In this document: positions 53,703-63,156 of the stretch, one piece after another
Layout of the letters: each line of letters opens with the position of its first letter
Position numbering within the stretch: position 1 is the stretch's first letter
Assembly (NCBI GenBank): GCA_947039395.1
Contig: CAMQYS010000005.1
Span: forward strand, 1 to 64,000
Length of the DNA: 64,000 nucleotides
Direction of reading: 5' to 3'
Origin: an uncultured Deferribacteraceae bacterium
Lineage (GTDB): Bacteria; Chrysiogenota; Deferribacteres; Deferribacterales; Mucispirillaceae
Notes under the pieces: generated by a model
The model's input: only the letters and a program-made list of their open reading frames with translations
Told to the model about the DNA's origin: nothing
Databases searched by the model: none
Program-made: the position numbers and the translations under genes

Positions 53703-55634
53703 ATGTTTAAAGATAGTAAAACATTTTATGTGTCAACACCGATATATTTTGTTAATGATAAACCGCATATAGGTCATGCTTATACAACCGTTGCAGCGGA
53801 TGTTATATCTAGATATAAAGCGTTGCTAGGTTATGAAAAATTCTTTCTAACTGGAACAGATGAACACGGACAAAAAATTGAAGAGTCCGCTAAAGAGCAG
53901 AATACCTCTCCGAAAGATTTAGCAGATAAAAATATGCAAAATTTTAAAGAGTTGTGGAACAATTTAAATATCAATAATGATGCATTTATAAGAACTACAG
54001 ATGCATACCATAAAGAAGCTGTACTTAAACTATATAATATTATGAAAGATAAGGGCGATGTATATCTAGGTGAATACTCTGGAGCGTATTGCACTCCTTG
54101 TGAAAGTTATTGGACAGAAACACAGTTGATTGATGAAAACATATGTCCTGATTGCGGAAGAGTTACAAAAGAGTTAAAAGAGGCTTCATACTTCTTTAAA
54201 CTTTCTAAATATCAAGATAAAATTTTAGAACATATAAAAGCAAACCCTGATTTTATTAAACCAGAATCAAGAAAAAATGAGATTATTTCATTTGTATCTG
54301 AAGGTTTAAGAGATCTATCAATAAGTAGGGTTAATTTTAGTTGGGGTATTAAGGTTGATGAAGATAGCGATCATGTTATCTATGTTTGGATAGATGCATT
54401 GACAAATTATTTATCAGCTCTAGGCTATTTTGATAAAGATAGTGATAAGAAAAAGTTTTGGCCTATTGATTATCATGTAGTAGGAAAAGATATAATACGT
54501 TTCCATGCAGTTTACTGGCCAGCTATGTTAATGAGTGCTGGAATTGAACTACCTAAATCTATCTTTGCGCATGGTTGGTGGACTGTTGATGGGAAAAAAA
54601 TGAGTAAATCAATGGGTAATGCTATTGATCCTAATTTTATAATTACAAAATTTTCAGCTGATGCTTTTAGATATTTTTTAATGAGAGAGGTACCATTCGG
54701 ATTAGATGGTGATTTTTCATATAAAGCACTTATTCATAGAGTTAATACTGACCTTGCGAACGATCTAGGTAATCTAGTTTCAAGAACATTAGGTTTGCTA
54801 GATAAATATTTTGATAGAGTTATTCCAGAGTATAATGCTTCTACAAAAGAAGATGATGAGTTATACGATTATATTATAAGCAGTATAGATACTATAGATA
54901 AACGATTAAATAATTTATCTTTTAATAAAGCATTGATGACTGTTTGGGAGATTATATCTTCGTTAAATAAATATATCGATGCGATGAAACCTTGGAACTT
55001 AGCTAAAGATGAAAGTAGTCACGATAGATTAGGTTCAATACTATATCTTATTCTTGATGCGATTAGATTGTTATCATATTTTATTTATCCGTTTATGCCA
55101 GTCTCTTCTAAGAAGATTTATAAAGCGGTAACAGGCGATGATGATCTTAAAAATATTACATCTGTTGATGATTTAAAGAGAGTTAAAATATTAAAGTCAG
55201 GTGTCAAGCTTGATGAAGTTAAACAGATATTTCCAAGAATAGATGAAGTAGAGATGTTAAAAGAAGTTACTCCAAAAATAGAGAAAGAGATAAAGAAAGA
55301 TGTTATCGAAAAGATAAATTTCACAGATTTTGAAAAAGTAGAGATTAAAGCAGGTAAGATTCTAGGTGCAGAGAGAGTTCCTAAATCAGATAAATTATTG
55401 AAACTATCTGTTGACTGTGGTGATGAACCAAGAATTATTGTATCCGGTATCGGTAAAACATTTGAACCTACAGATCTAATCGGTAAAACAGTTGCTGTTA
55501 TCACTAACTTACTACCCGCTAAATTAATGGGTGTAGAGTCTAATGGTATGATATTAGCTGCAACAGATGATAATAATCATCATCAACTACTAGAGTTACC
55601 AGTTACTATTAAGGCAGGTACGAAGATAAAGTAA
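53703..55634 (+). CDS. metG: Methionyl-tRNA synthetase
   Basis: A 643-aa class I synthetase. Motifs: STPIYFVNDKPHIGHAYT (HIGH), TGTDEHGQKI, zinc cysteines CTPCESYW...CPDCGR, KKMSKSMGN, and an anticodon-binding region. The last ~110 residues are the dimerising tRNA-binding OB domain (INFTDFEKVEIKAGKILGAE, then LMGVESNGMILAA). It charges tRNA-Met. Lies in an operon with holB, PSP1 and tatD, and overlaps tatD by one base. Confidence 0.98.
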   Translation: MFKDSKTFYVSTPIYFVNDKPHIGHAYTTVAADVISRYKALLGYEKFFLTGTDEHGQKIEESAKEQNTSPKDLADKNMQNFKELWNNLNINNDAFIRTTDAYHKEAVLKLYNIMKDKGDVYLGEYSGAYCTPCESYWTETQLIDENICPDCGRVTKELKEASYFFKLSKYQDKILEHIKANPDFIKPESRKNEIISFVSEGLRDLSISRVNFSWGIKVDEDSDHVIYVWIDALTNYLSALGYFDKDSDKKKFWPIDYHVVGKDIIRFHAVYWPAMLMSAGIELPKSIFAHGWWTVDGKKMSKSMGNAIDPNFIITKFSADAFRYFLMREVPFGLDGDFSYKALIHRVNTDLANDLGNLVSRTLGLLDKYFDRVIPEYNASTKEDDELYDYIISSIDTIDKRLNNLSFNKALMTVWEIISSLNKYIDAMKPWNLAKDESSHDRLGSILYLILDAIRLLSYFIYPFMPVSSKKIYKAVTGDDDLKNITSVDDLKRVKILKSGVKLDEVKQIFPRIDEVEMLKEVTPKIEKEIKKDVIEKINFTDFEKVEIKAGKILGAERVPKSDKLLKLSVDCGDEPRIIVSGIGKTFEPTDLIGKTVAVITNLLPAKLMGVESNGMILAATDDNNHHQLLELPVTIKAGTKIK

Positions 55635-56416
55635 TGAGTGATATATTTTTAACAGATACACATTGTCATCTTAACTATATTCCTATTGAAGAGGTTGCAG
55701 ATACAATTGAGAGAGCTAAAGAGAACGGCGTAAAGCGTATGATTACGATAGGTACAGATTATAGCAAAAGCGTTGAAGCTGTAAATATTGCAAACAAGTA
55801 TGATAATATATATGCAACAGTAGGTGTTCATCCTTCAGATGCGAAAGCGTATAACTCATCTATGTATGATAAGTTTATCAAGCTTGCATCAAACGATAAA
55901 GTTGTAGCAGTAGGTGAGATAGGGCTTGATTTTTTTAGAGATCACTCTCCACGAGATATTCAAGAGAAAGTATTTACTGAGTTTATCAATATATCTATAG
56001 ATCTATCAAAACCGATTGTTATTCATAATAGAGACTCATCAGATAGAATGGTAGATATATTATCATCAGAGTTGTCAAGAAAAAATAATGGTGGAATTAT
56101 TCACTGTTATAACGGCGATAAAAAGGTTTTAGATTGGGCAATAAGTAACGAATTTTATATATCAATTGCTGGAAATGTAACTTATAAAAATGCAGTAGAG
56201 ATAAGAGATATGCTTACATTTATCCCTCTTGATAGAATTTTAATTGAGACGGACTCACCATTTTTAACTCCTTCTGCAATGCGTGGAAAAGTTAAAAATA
56301 ATGAACCAGCATTTGTTAAATATACATTTAGTTTTATTGCAGACTTACTAAAGATAGATGAAAAAGAATTAGCTGATATATTAGATACAAACATTAAATC
56401 AGTTTTTAATATTTAA
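55634..56416 (+). CDS. tatD: TatD-family metal-dependent hydrolase/DNase
   Basis: A 260-aa TIM-barrel hydrolase. Metal ligands are visible in DTHCHLNYI (residues 8-16), VGEIGLDFFRD, VIHNRDS, IIHCYNGD and LIETDSPFLTP. YcfH/TatD members are often encoded with metG and holB, exactly as here. 3'-5' nuclease activity is known for E. coli TatD; substrate in this organism is not shown. Coupled to metG through TAATG. Confidence 0.94.
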   Translation: MSDIFLTDTHCHLNYIPIEEVADTIERAKENGVKRMITIGTDYSKSVEAVNIANKYDNIYATVGVHPSDAKAYNSSMYDKFIKLASNDKVVAVGEIGLDFFRDHSPRDIQEKVFTEFINISIDLSKPIVIHNRDSSDRMVDILSSELSRKNNGGIIHCYNGDKKVLDWAISNEFYISIAGNVTYKNAVEIRDMLTFIPLDRILIETDSPFLTPSAMRGKVKNNEPAFVKYTFSFIADLLKIDEKELADILDTNIKSVFNI

Positions 56417-56437
56417 TTGTAGTATGGTTTTAATCTT

Positions 56438-56803
56438 ATGAAAAAATATATATTAGCATTAGGTATTGATACAAATTTTGTTGATAGATTAAATAAAATC
56501 TATACAGGTCTTGGTATAACAATTATCAACTCACAAAGTAGTGAGAAAATATTATCACTTATTTATGGTTACGATTTTAATCTTCTAATAGTAGATGATT
56601 CATTATATAAATCTTTATATGATTTAGATTTAGAGTTAAATGTTAATCTTCTGAAATTTCCAGTTATTGTTTTAGCTGAAGAGTTAACAGCAGATAAAAT
56701 ATTTATATCCAATGAGTTAGGGGTGTATGATATTCTTGATATTAATACTGATATGAAAGATATATTACTTACAATAGATAAAGCACTTAATTTTTTTAAT
56801 TAA
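56438..56803 (+). CDS. Receiver-like domain protein with a degenerate phosphorylation site
   Basis: A 121-aa protein with the size and beta-alpha order of a REC domain (YILALGIDTNF, NLLIVDDSLYKSLYDL, FPVIVLAEELTADK, GVYDILDINTDMKDILLTID). The N-terminal acidic pair and the conserved C-terminal lysine are not found, though an aspartate occupies the end of strand 3. No effector domain. It may be a phosphorylation-independent pseudo-receiver. Between tatD and uspA, likely co-transcribed. Confidence 0.65.
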   Translation: MKKYILALGIDTNFVDRLNKIYTGLGITIINSQSSEKILSLIYGYDFNLLIVDDSLYKSLYDLDLELNVNLLKFPVIVLAEELTADKIFISNELGVYDILDINTDMKDILLTIDKALNFFN

Positions 56804-56821
56804 GTTACAAGGACGTGAAGT

Positions 56822-57289
56822 ATGAAATATGTTAAAAAGATTTTATTCCCGACAGATTTTTCTGAGGCATCGCATTACGCTTTATCGTATGCCGTTGAGA
56901 TGCAAAAGATATTAAAAGCAGAATTAGAAATAGTACATGTTTTATTTGATGAGTCAAATATTATTTCATTTTATCTTCCACAGATGATGATGACTAATAT
57001 ATCAAAAGAGTTTGAAGAGGGTGCGCTTAGACAGTTTGAAGATTTTACATTAAATATGCCTGTTTTAAAGGATGTAAAGTACAGTAAGAAACTTTTAAAA
57101 GGTACTCCGTATCTTGAAATAAATGAAGAAGCAGAAAAAGGTAATTTTGACCTTATTATTATCGGTACACATGGTAGAACAGGTTTAGGACATGTACTAT
57201 TTGGTTCAACTGCGGAAAAAGTTGTTAGAACGGCTCCTTGCCCAGTCTTAACAGTTAGACCTAAAGGTAAGTCGACTGATCTCGCATAA
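56822..57289 (+). CDS. Universal stress protein, UspA family
   Basis: A 155-aa UspA-fold protein. Markers are KKILFPTDFSEASHYALSYA at the start and the ATP-loop IIGTHGRTGLGHVLFGSTAEKVVRTAPCPVLTVR (G2xG9xGS/T pattern) at the C-terminus, so it probably binds ATP. Biological role in this organism unknown. Last gene of a plus-strand run. Confidence 0.94.
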   Translation: MKYVKKILFPTDFSEASHYALSYAVEMQKILKAELEIVHVLFDESNIISFYLPQMMMTNISKEFEEGALRQFEDFTLNMPVLKDVKYSKKLLKGTPYLEINEEAEKGNFDLIIIGTHGRTGLGHVLFGSTAEKVVRTAPCPVLTVRPKGKSTDLA

Positions 57290-57726
57290 TGCAGTGGTGA
57301 GGGTTTTAGAGGTGTATTTGTTGCTATACATAGCGTTGTTCTACCTTTATTTTCTTAGTTATGTGTATAATTAGTAGAAAGTAATATGTAATAGCTTGAT
57401 TTTATATTGAGTAGTTGGTATCGTTCAATCAATATATAGTCGATTACGAAGAAATATATTTTAGGTATATGGAGTATAAATATATTAATTATATTTATAC
57501 TTTTTTTATATAGTTTATTAGATACGATAAAGATTGAGTTTCAAAATATTAGATCTGTCTATGTTTTTAACGATAGATTAATATATTTATATAAGTTAAA
57601 TATATGTTTTAGATTAGATATTAATTTTTTAAAACGTTACTATATTTTAGTACGTTAAAATATTTATAGAATTATTTAAAAATTTCACATTAAATAGAAA
57701 CTCAATATAGTTAAAATATTTTGTAA
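57290..57726. other. AT-rich gap after uspA
   Basis: About 437 bases without a supported gene. The only structure is the inverted repeat at 57474-57500, listed separately. Confidence 0.45.
57474..57507 (+). terminator. AT-rich hairpin with T-run
   Basis: A perfect 11-bp inverted repeat (GTATAAATATA at 57474-57484, complement at 57490-57500) followed by seven T residues (57501-57507). It lies 185 bases after uspA, so it is a weak or distant terminator of that run. Confidence 0.5.
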
Positions 57727-58596
57727 TTATTTGTTTTTTTCAAGTATAACACCGAATTCAAATGTATTAAATATAGGCATCGTTACCTCTTTTAATTCTA
57801 AGTTAATATATCCAAGTTTATTGAGTATTTCAATATTATCTTTAAAAGATCGTGGAGTAAATGCCCATGCGTGAACATCAATATATTTCTCTGAATTAAG
57901 ATATTCATCTATAATATTATTTAGTTCATCTTTCAGATCTGCAAGGTTAGGTTTTTTACCATGAATACCGAAAAAATGTTTAATTGGTTTAGGTTTTGCC
58001 TGTATCATTTTATGTTCAATTATATTTTTCAATGAATGTTTTACAACTTTATTTATATGAGCGTCAATGATTTCTGCGATTGATGAGATATTTCTAAAAT
58101 AATCGTATGATAATCTTTTATCAGGTACAATAGCTATAAACTTACCGCCATCAACTAATAGATTTTCAACAGTTTTTAAATGTTTAATAAGATCAGGGTG
58201 ATGTTCGATATTATGTGAAGATATTACATAGTCAAACTTTTCATTGATAATAGTAAGATCACCTACTGGAGAGATAAAATCAATTTTACTTGGTATTTTT
58301 TCAGTTGATGCTCCCCATTCTACTGCTCTAATGTGTAGTTGCTCAGTATCAAGAACATCAAAATATTTAATATCATAGTCCCCATTATTTTCTATAAGTG
58401 GACAGAAGAAAGGACCGATCTCTAATACTTTAGAACCTTTAGGGATAGATGCAATCATCCCTTCTCTTGTTTTACACTTTAACCCTTTTAAACCTTCTTT
58501 ATTTAGAAATAGATAAGAGATAAATTTATAAACAGGTTCTTTTTTATCTAAAATATATTTCGGTAATATATTCTTAATAATCTTTTTTAATTGCAT
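57727..58596 (-). CDS. SAM-dependent methyltransferase, tandem copy A
   Basis: A 289-aa class I methyltransferase: SAM motif I SKVLEIGPFFCPLIE (about residues 53-67), motif II-III region FDVLDTEQL, and FDYVISSHNIEHHPDLIKHL followed by LLVDGGKFIAIVPDKR. The HNIEHHPD signature and the C-terminal EVTMPIFNTFEFGVILEK are shared with copy B. Probably modifies a small molecule, sugar or surface polymer; the substrate is unknown. Lies 30 bases downstream of copy B. Confidence 0.85.
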   Translation of the reverse strand: MQLKKIIKNILPKYILDKKEPVYKFISYLFLNKEGLKGLKCKTREGMIASIPKGSKVLEIGPFFCPLIENNGDYDIKYFDVLDTEQLHIRAVEWGASTEKIPSKIDFISPVGDLTIINEKFDYVISSHNIEHHPDLIKHLKTVENLLVDGGKFIAIVPDKRLSYDYFRNISSIAEIIDAHINKVVKHSLKNIIEHKMIQAKPKPIKHFFGIHGKKPNLADLKDELNNIIDEYLNSEKYIDVHAWAFTPRSFKDNIEILNKLGYINLELKEVTMPIFNTFEFGVILEKNK

Positions 58597-58626
58597 TTAT
58601 ATCACCTTTGTGAATATTTTATTTTA

Positions 58627-59499
58627 CTACATACTCTTTTCAAGCATGGCACAGAAGTCAAATGTTTTTTTATAAATAGGCATCGTTACCTCTTTTAGTT
58701 CTAAGTTAATATATCCTAATTTCTTAAGTGTATCTATATTATCTTTGAAAGATCGTGGAGTAAATATCCATGCGTGAACATCAATATATTTCTCAGAGTT
58801 AAGATATTCATCTATAACATTATTTAACTCATCTTTCAGATCTGCAAGGTTAGGTTGTATGCCATGTGTACCAGAAAAATGTCTAACTAGTTTGTTATGT
58901 GTGTGTAGTAGTTTATGGTTGATTATATTTGCTAGTGAATGTTTTACTGCCTTATTTATATGTGCATCAATAATTTCAGCAATTGATGATGCATTGAAAA
59001 AATGATCATATGTAAATCTTTTATCTGGAATAATAACTATGAATTTACCACCATCAACTAATAAGTTCTCAACAATATTTAGATGATTGATAAGATCAGG
59101 GTGGTGTTCAATATTATGAGATGAGATTATATAATCAAATTTTTCATTAACAATAGTTAGATCACCAGTAGGAGAAATATAGTCAATTACACTTGGTATC
59201 TTTTCAGTTGACATTCCCCATTCAATTGCTCTAGCATATAGTTCTTCAATGTTTAAAACATCAAAAAATTTTATATCATATCCACTATCTTTTTCAATTA
59301 ATGGGCAGTAAAAAGGACCTATCTCTAATACTTTAGAACCTTTAGGGATAGAGGCGATCATCTCTTTCCTTGTTTTATTTTTTATGTCCTTCAATCCTTC
59401 CTTATCCACAAATAGAGGAGATATCAACTTATATAGTAATTCTTTTTTGTCTTTAATATATTTCAACTTTATCTCTTTAATAATTGTGTTTAAGCTCAT
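58627..59499 (-). CDS. SAM-dependent methyltransferase, tandem copy B
   Basis: A 290-aa paralogue of copy A with the same layout (SKVLEIGPFYCPLIEKD, IISSHNIEHHPDLINHLNIV, LLVDGGKFIVIIPDKRFTYD, DVHAWIFTPRSFKDNIDTLK). By eye most aligned residues are identical in long stretches, and non-coding 3' bases are shared as well, so the duplication is recent. It is upstream of copy A on the minus strand. Substrate unknown. Confidence 0.85.
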   Translation of the reverse strand: MSLNTIIKEIKLKYIKDKKELLYKLISPLFVDKEGLKDIKNKTRKEMIASIPKGSKVLEIGPFYCPLIEKDSGYDIKFFDVLNIEELYARAIEWGMSTEKIPSVIDYISPTGDLTIVNEKFDYIISSHNIEHHPDLINHLNIVENLLVDGGKFIVIIPDKRFTYDHFFNASSIAEIIDAHINKAVKHSLANIINHKLLHTHNKLVRHFSGTHGIQPNLADLKDELNNVIDEYLNSEKYIDVHAWIFTPRSFKDNIDTLKKLGYINLELKEVTMPIYKKTFDFCAMLEKSM

Positions 59500-59520
59500 T
59501 TTGACTCCATTTATTTTATT

Positions 59521-59549
59521 TACTACATACTCTTTTCAAGCACAATGCC
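59521..59549 (-). pseudogene. 3'-end remnant of a third methyltransferase copy
   Basis: The 22 bases 59521-59542 are identical to 58625-58646, the end of copy B, and translate (minus strand) to the terminal residues GIVLEKSM and a stop, intermediate between copy A (GVILEK) and copy B (MLEKSM). This is the scar of a third copy or of the duplication breakpoint just upstream of copy B. Confidence 0.7.
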
Positions 59550-59584
59550 AAGTTAAGTAATTGGACTTAGGTGCTATTAATTAT

Positions 59585-60901
59585 TTAATTCATAAGTAAT
59601 TTTGTAATATCATTATAAAAAGCAAAAGCCATAAGTGAAAGTAGTAACAGTAATCCAACGGTTTGAAATCCACCGATTATTTTTTCATTAATTTTTCTAC
59701 GTGTTATTGACTCTATAGCTAAAATAAGTAGGTGTCCACCATCAAGCACAGGAATAGGTAGAAGATTGAATACAGCTAAATTTATAGAGATAATAGCAAT
59801 AAAAAACAGCAGTGCACCGATACCAGAGTCAGCAGAATCTGCAGTTGTTTTAACTATCATAATAGGTCCACCTACTTGATCTGCTGGCGCTGTACCAGAT
59901 ATTAGTTTTCCAAGACTCACAAATATTAATTTTGAAAAGTCATAACTTTTTATAACGCCTAATTTAAGTGATTCAAGAAAACCGTAGCTAACTAGAGTAT
60001 TTCCTTCAATAGGAGAAACACCTGCTATTCCAACTGTGTTATCTCCTTCTTTACTATCCATAGGCGTTAGTTTTAGGTCAAATATTGTACCATCTCTATC
60101 AACTTTAACTAATAGTTCTTTTGATGGATTTGTTCTTATTGTATCTCTTACATCGTTCCAATCAGACATACTTTCATTGTTGATTGAGATAACTCTATCT
60201 TTACGCATTAACTCAGCTTTACTAGCAGGATAATCAGGTACTACTTGACCGATAATAGGTGGAAGCAGTAAACCTATTCCAATATATCCAGTAGGTTCAG
60301 TTTCATTAAATATGTTTTGTTGATCAATTACTATTGAGGTAACAGTTTTTACTGTTCCATCAGCTAGGGTAATTTCAATATCTTTATTAGGATTATCTGC
60401 GATATAAGAAGATACTTCACTCCAAGATTGAATATTTTCTGAATCAATCTTAACGATAGTATCTCCACTTTTTAGTCCAGCTATTTCAGCAGGAGAATCT
60501 ACCTCTACAATACCAACTTGTGCTTTAAAATCAGGTATACCAGATGCGAAGAGCCCCCAAAAAATTACTATTGCAAGTAAATAATTAAATAATGGACCAC
60601 CGATTACTATTAAAGCACGTTTAAATCTATTAACATCAGTTAAAGCTCTACCGTGTAATTCAGATGTTTCGTTATTTTTAACATCATCAGGATTTTCACC
60701 ATACATTTTAACGTATCCACCTAAAGGTATGGCAGATATTAGGTATTCAGTTTCTCCGTATTTAAATCCTACAACTTTAGGTCCAAATCCGATAGAAAAT
60801 TTCTCTACATAAACATTTGATAATTTTGCAAAAATAAAATGCCCTAATTCATGTATAAAAACTAAGAAAGCTAATACACCGATAGCTATTAATATTGTCA
60901 T
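59585..60901 (-). CDS. rseP: Site-2 intramembrane protease RseP
   Basis: A 438-aa inner-membrane zinc protease. HELGH (residues 17-21) in the first helix and NLLPIPVLDGGHLL near the C-terminus give the metal ligands; two PDZ domains lie between (VDSPAEIAGLKSGDTIVKID, then DYPASKAELMRKDRVISINN). Length and membrane layout are standard. It cleaves anti-sigma factors and signal peptides within the membrane. Downstream of dxr after 214 bases; no bamA follows in this window. Confidence 0.95.
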   Translation of the reverse strand: MTILIAIGVLAFLVFIHELGHFIFAKLSNVYVEKFSIGFGPKVVGFKYGETEYLISAIPLGGYVKMYGENPDDVKNNETSELHGRALTDVNRFKRALIVIGGPLFNYLLAIVIFWGLFASGIPDFKAQVGIVEVDSPAEIAGLKSGDTIVKIDSENIQSWSEVSSYIADNPNKDIEITLADGTVKTVTSIVIDQQNIFNETEPTGYIGIGLLLPPIIGQVVPDYPASKAELMRKDRVISINNESMSDWNDVRDTIRTNPSKELLVKVDRDGTIFDLKLTPMDSKEGDNTVGIAGVSPIEGNTLVSYGFLESLKLGVIKSYDFSKLIFVSLGKLISGTAPADQVGGPIMIVKTTADSADSGIGALLFFIAIISINLAVFNLLPIPVLDGGHLLILAIESITRRKINEKIIGGFQTVGLLLLLSLMAFAFYNDITKLLMN

Positions 60902-61115
60902 AAATTCCTCTTAAACTTTTTAACTTGTATTGTAACTTGAATTTTAATTTATATGTACCTATGTTTTGATTTACACATGTAACTTATATTTTACACTGTA
61001 ACTTATGCAGTATTTAGCATTTAAAACTTAATAAATATTTATACTTTTAAATTCACTTATATTATGCTGTAACTATACCGATAAATATTTTACCATAAAT
61101 TTATAAAATATTAAA

Positions 61116-62234
61116 TTACTTAAACTTTTTAATTATTAAATCAGCGGTTTCATAAGCTTTTTTTGAAGAAGTTATCGCATCGTGTACAGTTTTAGAATCT
61201 TCAAAATCTATCTCTTCAAGTGCTAATTCTACTACTTTTGTTATATCAGTAAATTTTATATCTCCTTTCATGAAAGCCATAACTGCTGCTTCATTTGAAG
61301 AATTTAGCATAATAAATCTTTTATTACTATTACACTCAAGCGCATCTAAAGCGATCTGTAAGGCTTTAAACCTTGTAAGATCTGGTTTAAAGAAGGTCAT
61401 ATTTCCAACCTCAGTAAGATCTAGACCTTTAGCAGCATTTTTAACTCTATCAGGATATGCTAAAGCGTACGAGATAGGTATTTTCATATCAGGATAACTT
61501 AATTGAGCTATTGTTGAGCCGTCATTATAATTAACTAATGAGTGAATAATACTTTCTGGATGTATAACTACATTTAATTTAGTATGATCTATATTAAAGA
61601 GGTATTTTGCTTCAATAAGTTCTAAACCTTTATTCATCATTGTTGCAGAATCAATAGAGACTTTATCACCCATAAACCATTTTGGATGTTTTAATGCTTC
61701 TTCTTTAGAGATATAATCCATAGAATCAGATGGACGAGTTCTAAAAGGCCCTCCTGATGCTGTTAACGTAATTGACTCAATATCTTCGGTATTATGTCCA
61801 ATTAATGATTGAAATATAGCTGAATGTTCTGAGTCAACAGGAACTATATTTGATCCAGTTTCTTTTGCACGGTTGATAATAATATCACCAGCTGTAACTA
61901 ACGATTCTTTATTAGCTAGTGCGATATCTATTCCATGATCTATGATCATATATGCAGAATTAATCCCATATACACCAGTTGCAGCATGAAGAACCATATC
62001 AATATCTAATGTTTCAAGATAGCTTTTTAGTATAGATTCATAGTTAGGATCAGTTGTTAAAAATGAATGTTTTGCTCCAGTGTCACTTTGTATTTGATCT
62101 AGTAGTTTTTCGTTATTGTGCGCAGTTATAAACTCTATCAAGAATTTATCTTGATTTTGCATTAATAGTTCAATAGCTTGAGTACCTATAGATCCTGTTG
62201 CGCCGATTATTCCGATTTTTTTTATTTTTTGCAT
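61116..62234 (-). CDS. dxr: 1-deoxy-D-xylulose 5-phosphate reductoisomerase
   Basis: A 372-aa MEP-pathway enzyme making 2-C-methyl-D-erythritol 4-phosphate with NADPH. The NADPH loop GATGSIGTQ (about 10-18), ANKESLVTAG, PVDSEHSAIFQSL, ASGGPFRT, ATMMNKGLELIEA and HPESIIHSLV are all present. Length slightly short of E. coli (398) but normal for the family. Between cdsA and rseP in the standard frr-uppS-cdsA-dxr-rseP order. Confidence 0.97.
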   Translation of the reverse strand: MQKIKKIGIIGATGSIGTQAIELLMQNQDKFLIEFITAHNNEKLLDQIQSDTGAKHSFLTTDPNYESILKSYLETLDIDMVLHAATGVYGINSAYMIIDHGIDIALANKESLVTAGDIIINRAKETGSNIVPVDSEHSAIFQSLIGHNTEDIESITLTASGGPFRTRPSDSMDYISKEEALKHPKWFMGDKVSIDSATMMNKGLELIEAKYLFNIDHTKLNVVIHPESIIHSLVNYNDGSTIAQLSYPDMKIPISYALAYPDRVKNAAKGLDLTEVGNMTFFKPDLTRFKALQIALDALECNSNKRFIMLNSSNEAAVMAFMKGDIKFTDITKVVELALEEIDFEDSKTVHDAITSSKKAYETADLIIKKFK

Positions 62235-62252
62235 ATTATTAATTTCTCACAT

Positions 62253-63077
62253 TTACCAAACTTTAATATATTTATCTAATATGTTTATGTAAAGAAAAAG
62301 TAGTGGTGCAGCAAATATAATAGAATCAAATCTATCATATACACCGCCATGCCCTGGTATAATTGTTCCTGAATCTTTTACATTTGCAGATCTTTTAATC
62401 ATTGATTCAATTAGATCACCTAGCACACCTATAGTAATTATTTCAATAGTAAGTATCACAATCCAAATAATGGATTTATCTAGTAGGTAGTGATTAATAA
62501 CTAATCCACCTATTAAAGCAAATATAGTTCCTCCGATCAAACCTTCAATAGATTTTTTTGGACTAACAGATTCAATCAACTTATGTTTACCGAATTTCAC
62601 CCCTACAAAATATGCAAATACATCTGATAACCATACAACAAAGTATAGATATATTAACCATTGATAAGAGATATCCCTTATTAAAAATAAAGTAGATAAG
62701 CATAGTGGTAACATAATTGATGCAACAAATGTAACAGATATATCTACAAAAGCATCTTTAATAGGATTTTTACTTACCATTTTAATTATAAATAGTGTAA
62801 CAAAAAGAAAAAACATATATACAAGGAGAATAAGATGTAGTTTGAAAAATATGAGATTTGTAATTACTATTGCAGATACATATATAGGAATAGTAGTAAT
62901 CAAATGTTCATTATTTTTTAATAGTGCTACAAACTCACGAGTTATCAATATATTTACTATTAATATCAATATGAAAAATATACGATGATCTGCATAAATT
63001 GTTGCATAGATTGATATCGCTGCAAGTATCGACCCTGCGATAGTTCTTTTAATTAATTCTGTCTTCTGATGACCCAT
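62253..63077 (-). CDS. cdsA: Phosphatidate cytidylyltransferase
   Basis: A 274-aa integral membrane enzyme with about eight helices that makes CDP-diacylglycerol from phosphatidate and CTP. The family signature is visible: SVSPKKSIEGLIGG, then GVLGDLIESMIKRSANVKDSGTIIPGHGGVYDRFDS near the C-terminus. It lies between uppS and dxr and supplies all phospholipid synthesis. Confidence 0.95.
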   Translation of the reverse strand: MGHQKTELIKRTIAGSILAAISIYATIYADHRIFFILILIVNILITREFVALLKNNEHLITTIPIYVSAIVITNLIFFKLHLILLVYMFFLFVTLFIIKMVSKNPIKDAFVDISVTFVASIMLPLCLSTLFLIRDISYQWLIYLYFVVWLSDVFAYFVGVKFGKHKLIESVSPKKSIEGLIGGTIFALIGGLVINHYLLDKSIIWIVILTIEIITIGVLGDLIESMIKRSANVKDSGTIIPGHGGVYDRFDSIIFAAPLLFLYINILDKYIKVW

Positions 63078-63156
63078 CTTAGATTACTCCAGTTTTATTG
63101 CTGTTATAATACTTTATCATATAATAAAAATAAAGTTATAAATTTTTAGATACCGG

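Noticed and set aside
57290-57726. tRNA or small RNA genes in the AT-rich gap
   Set aside because: No GTTCRA-type T-loop or cloverleaf could be made; only an AT-rich hairpin is supported.
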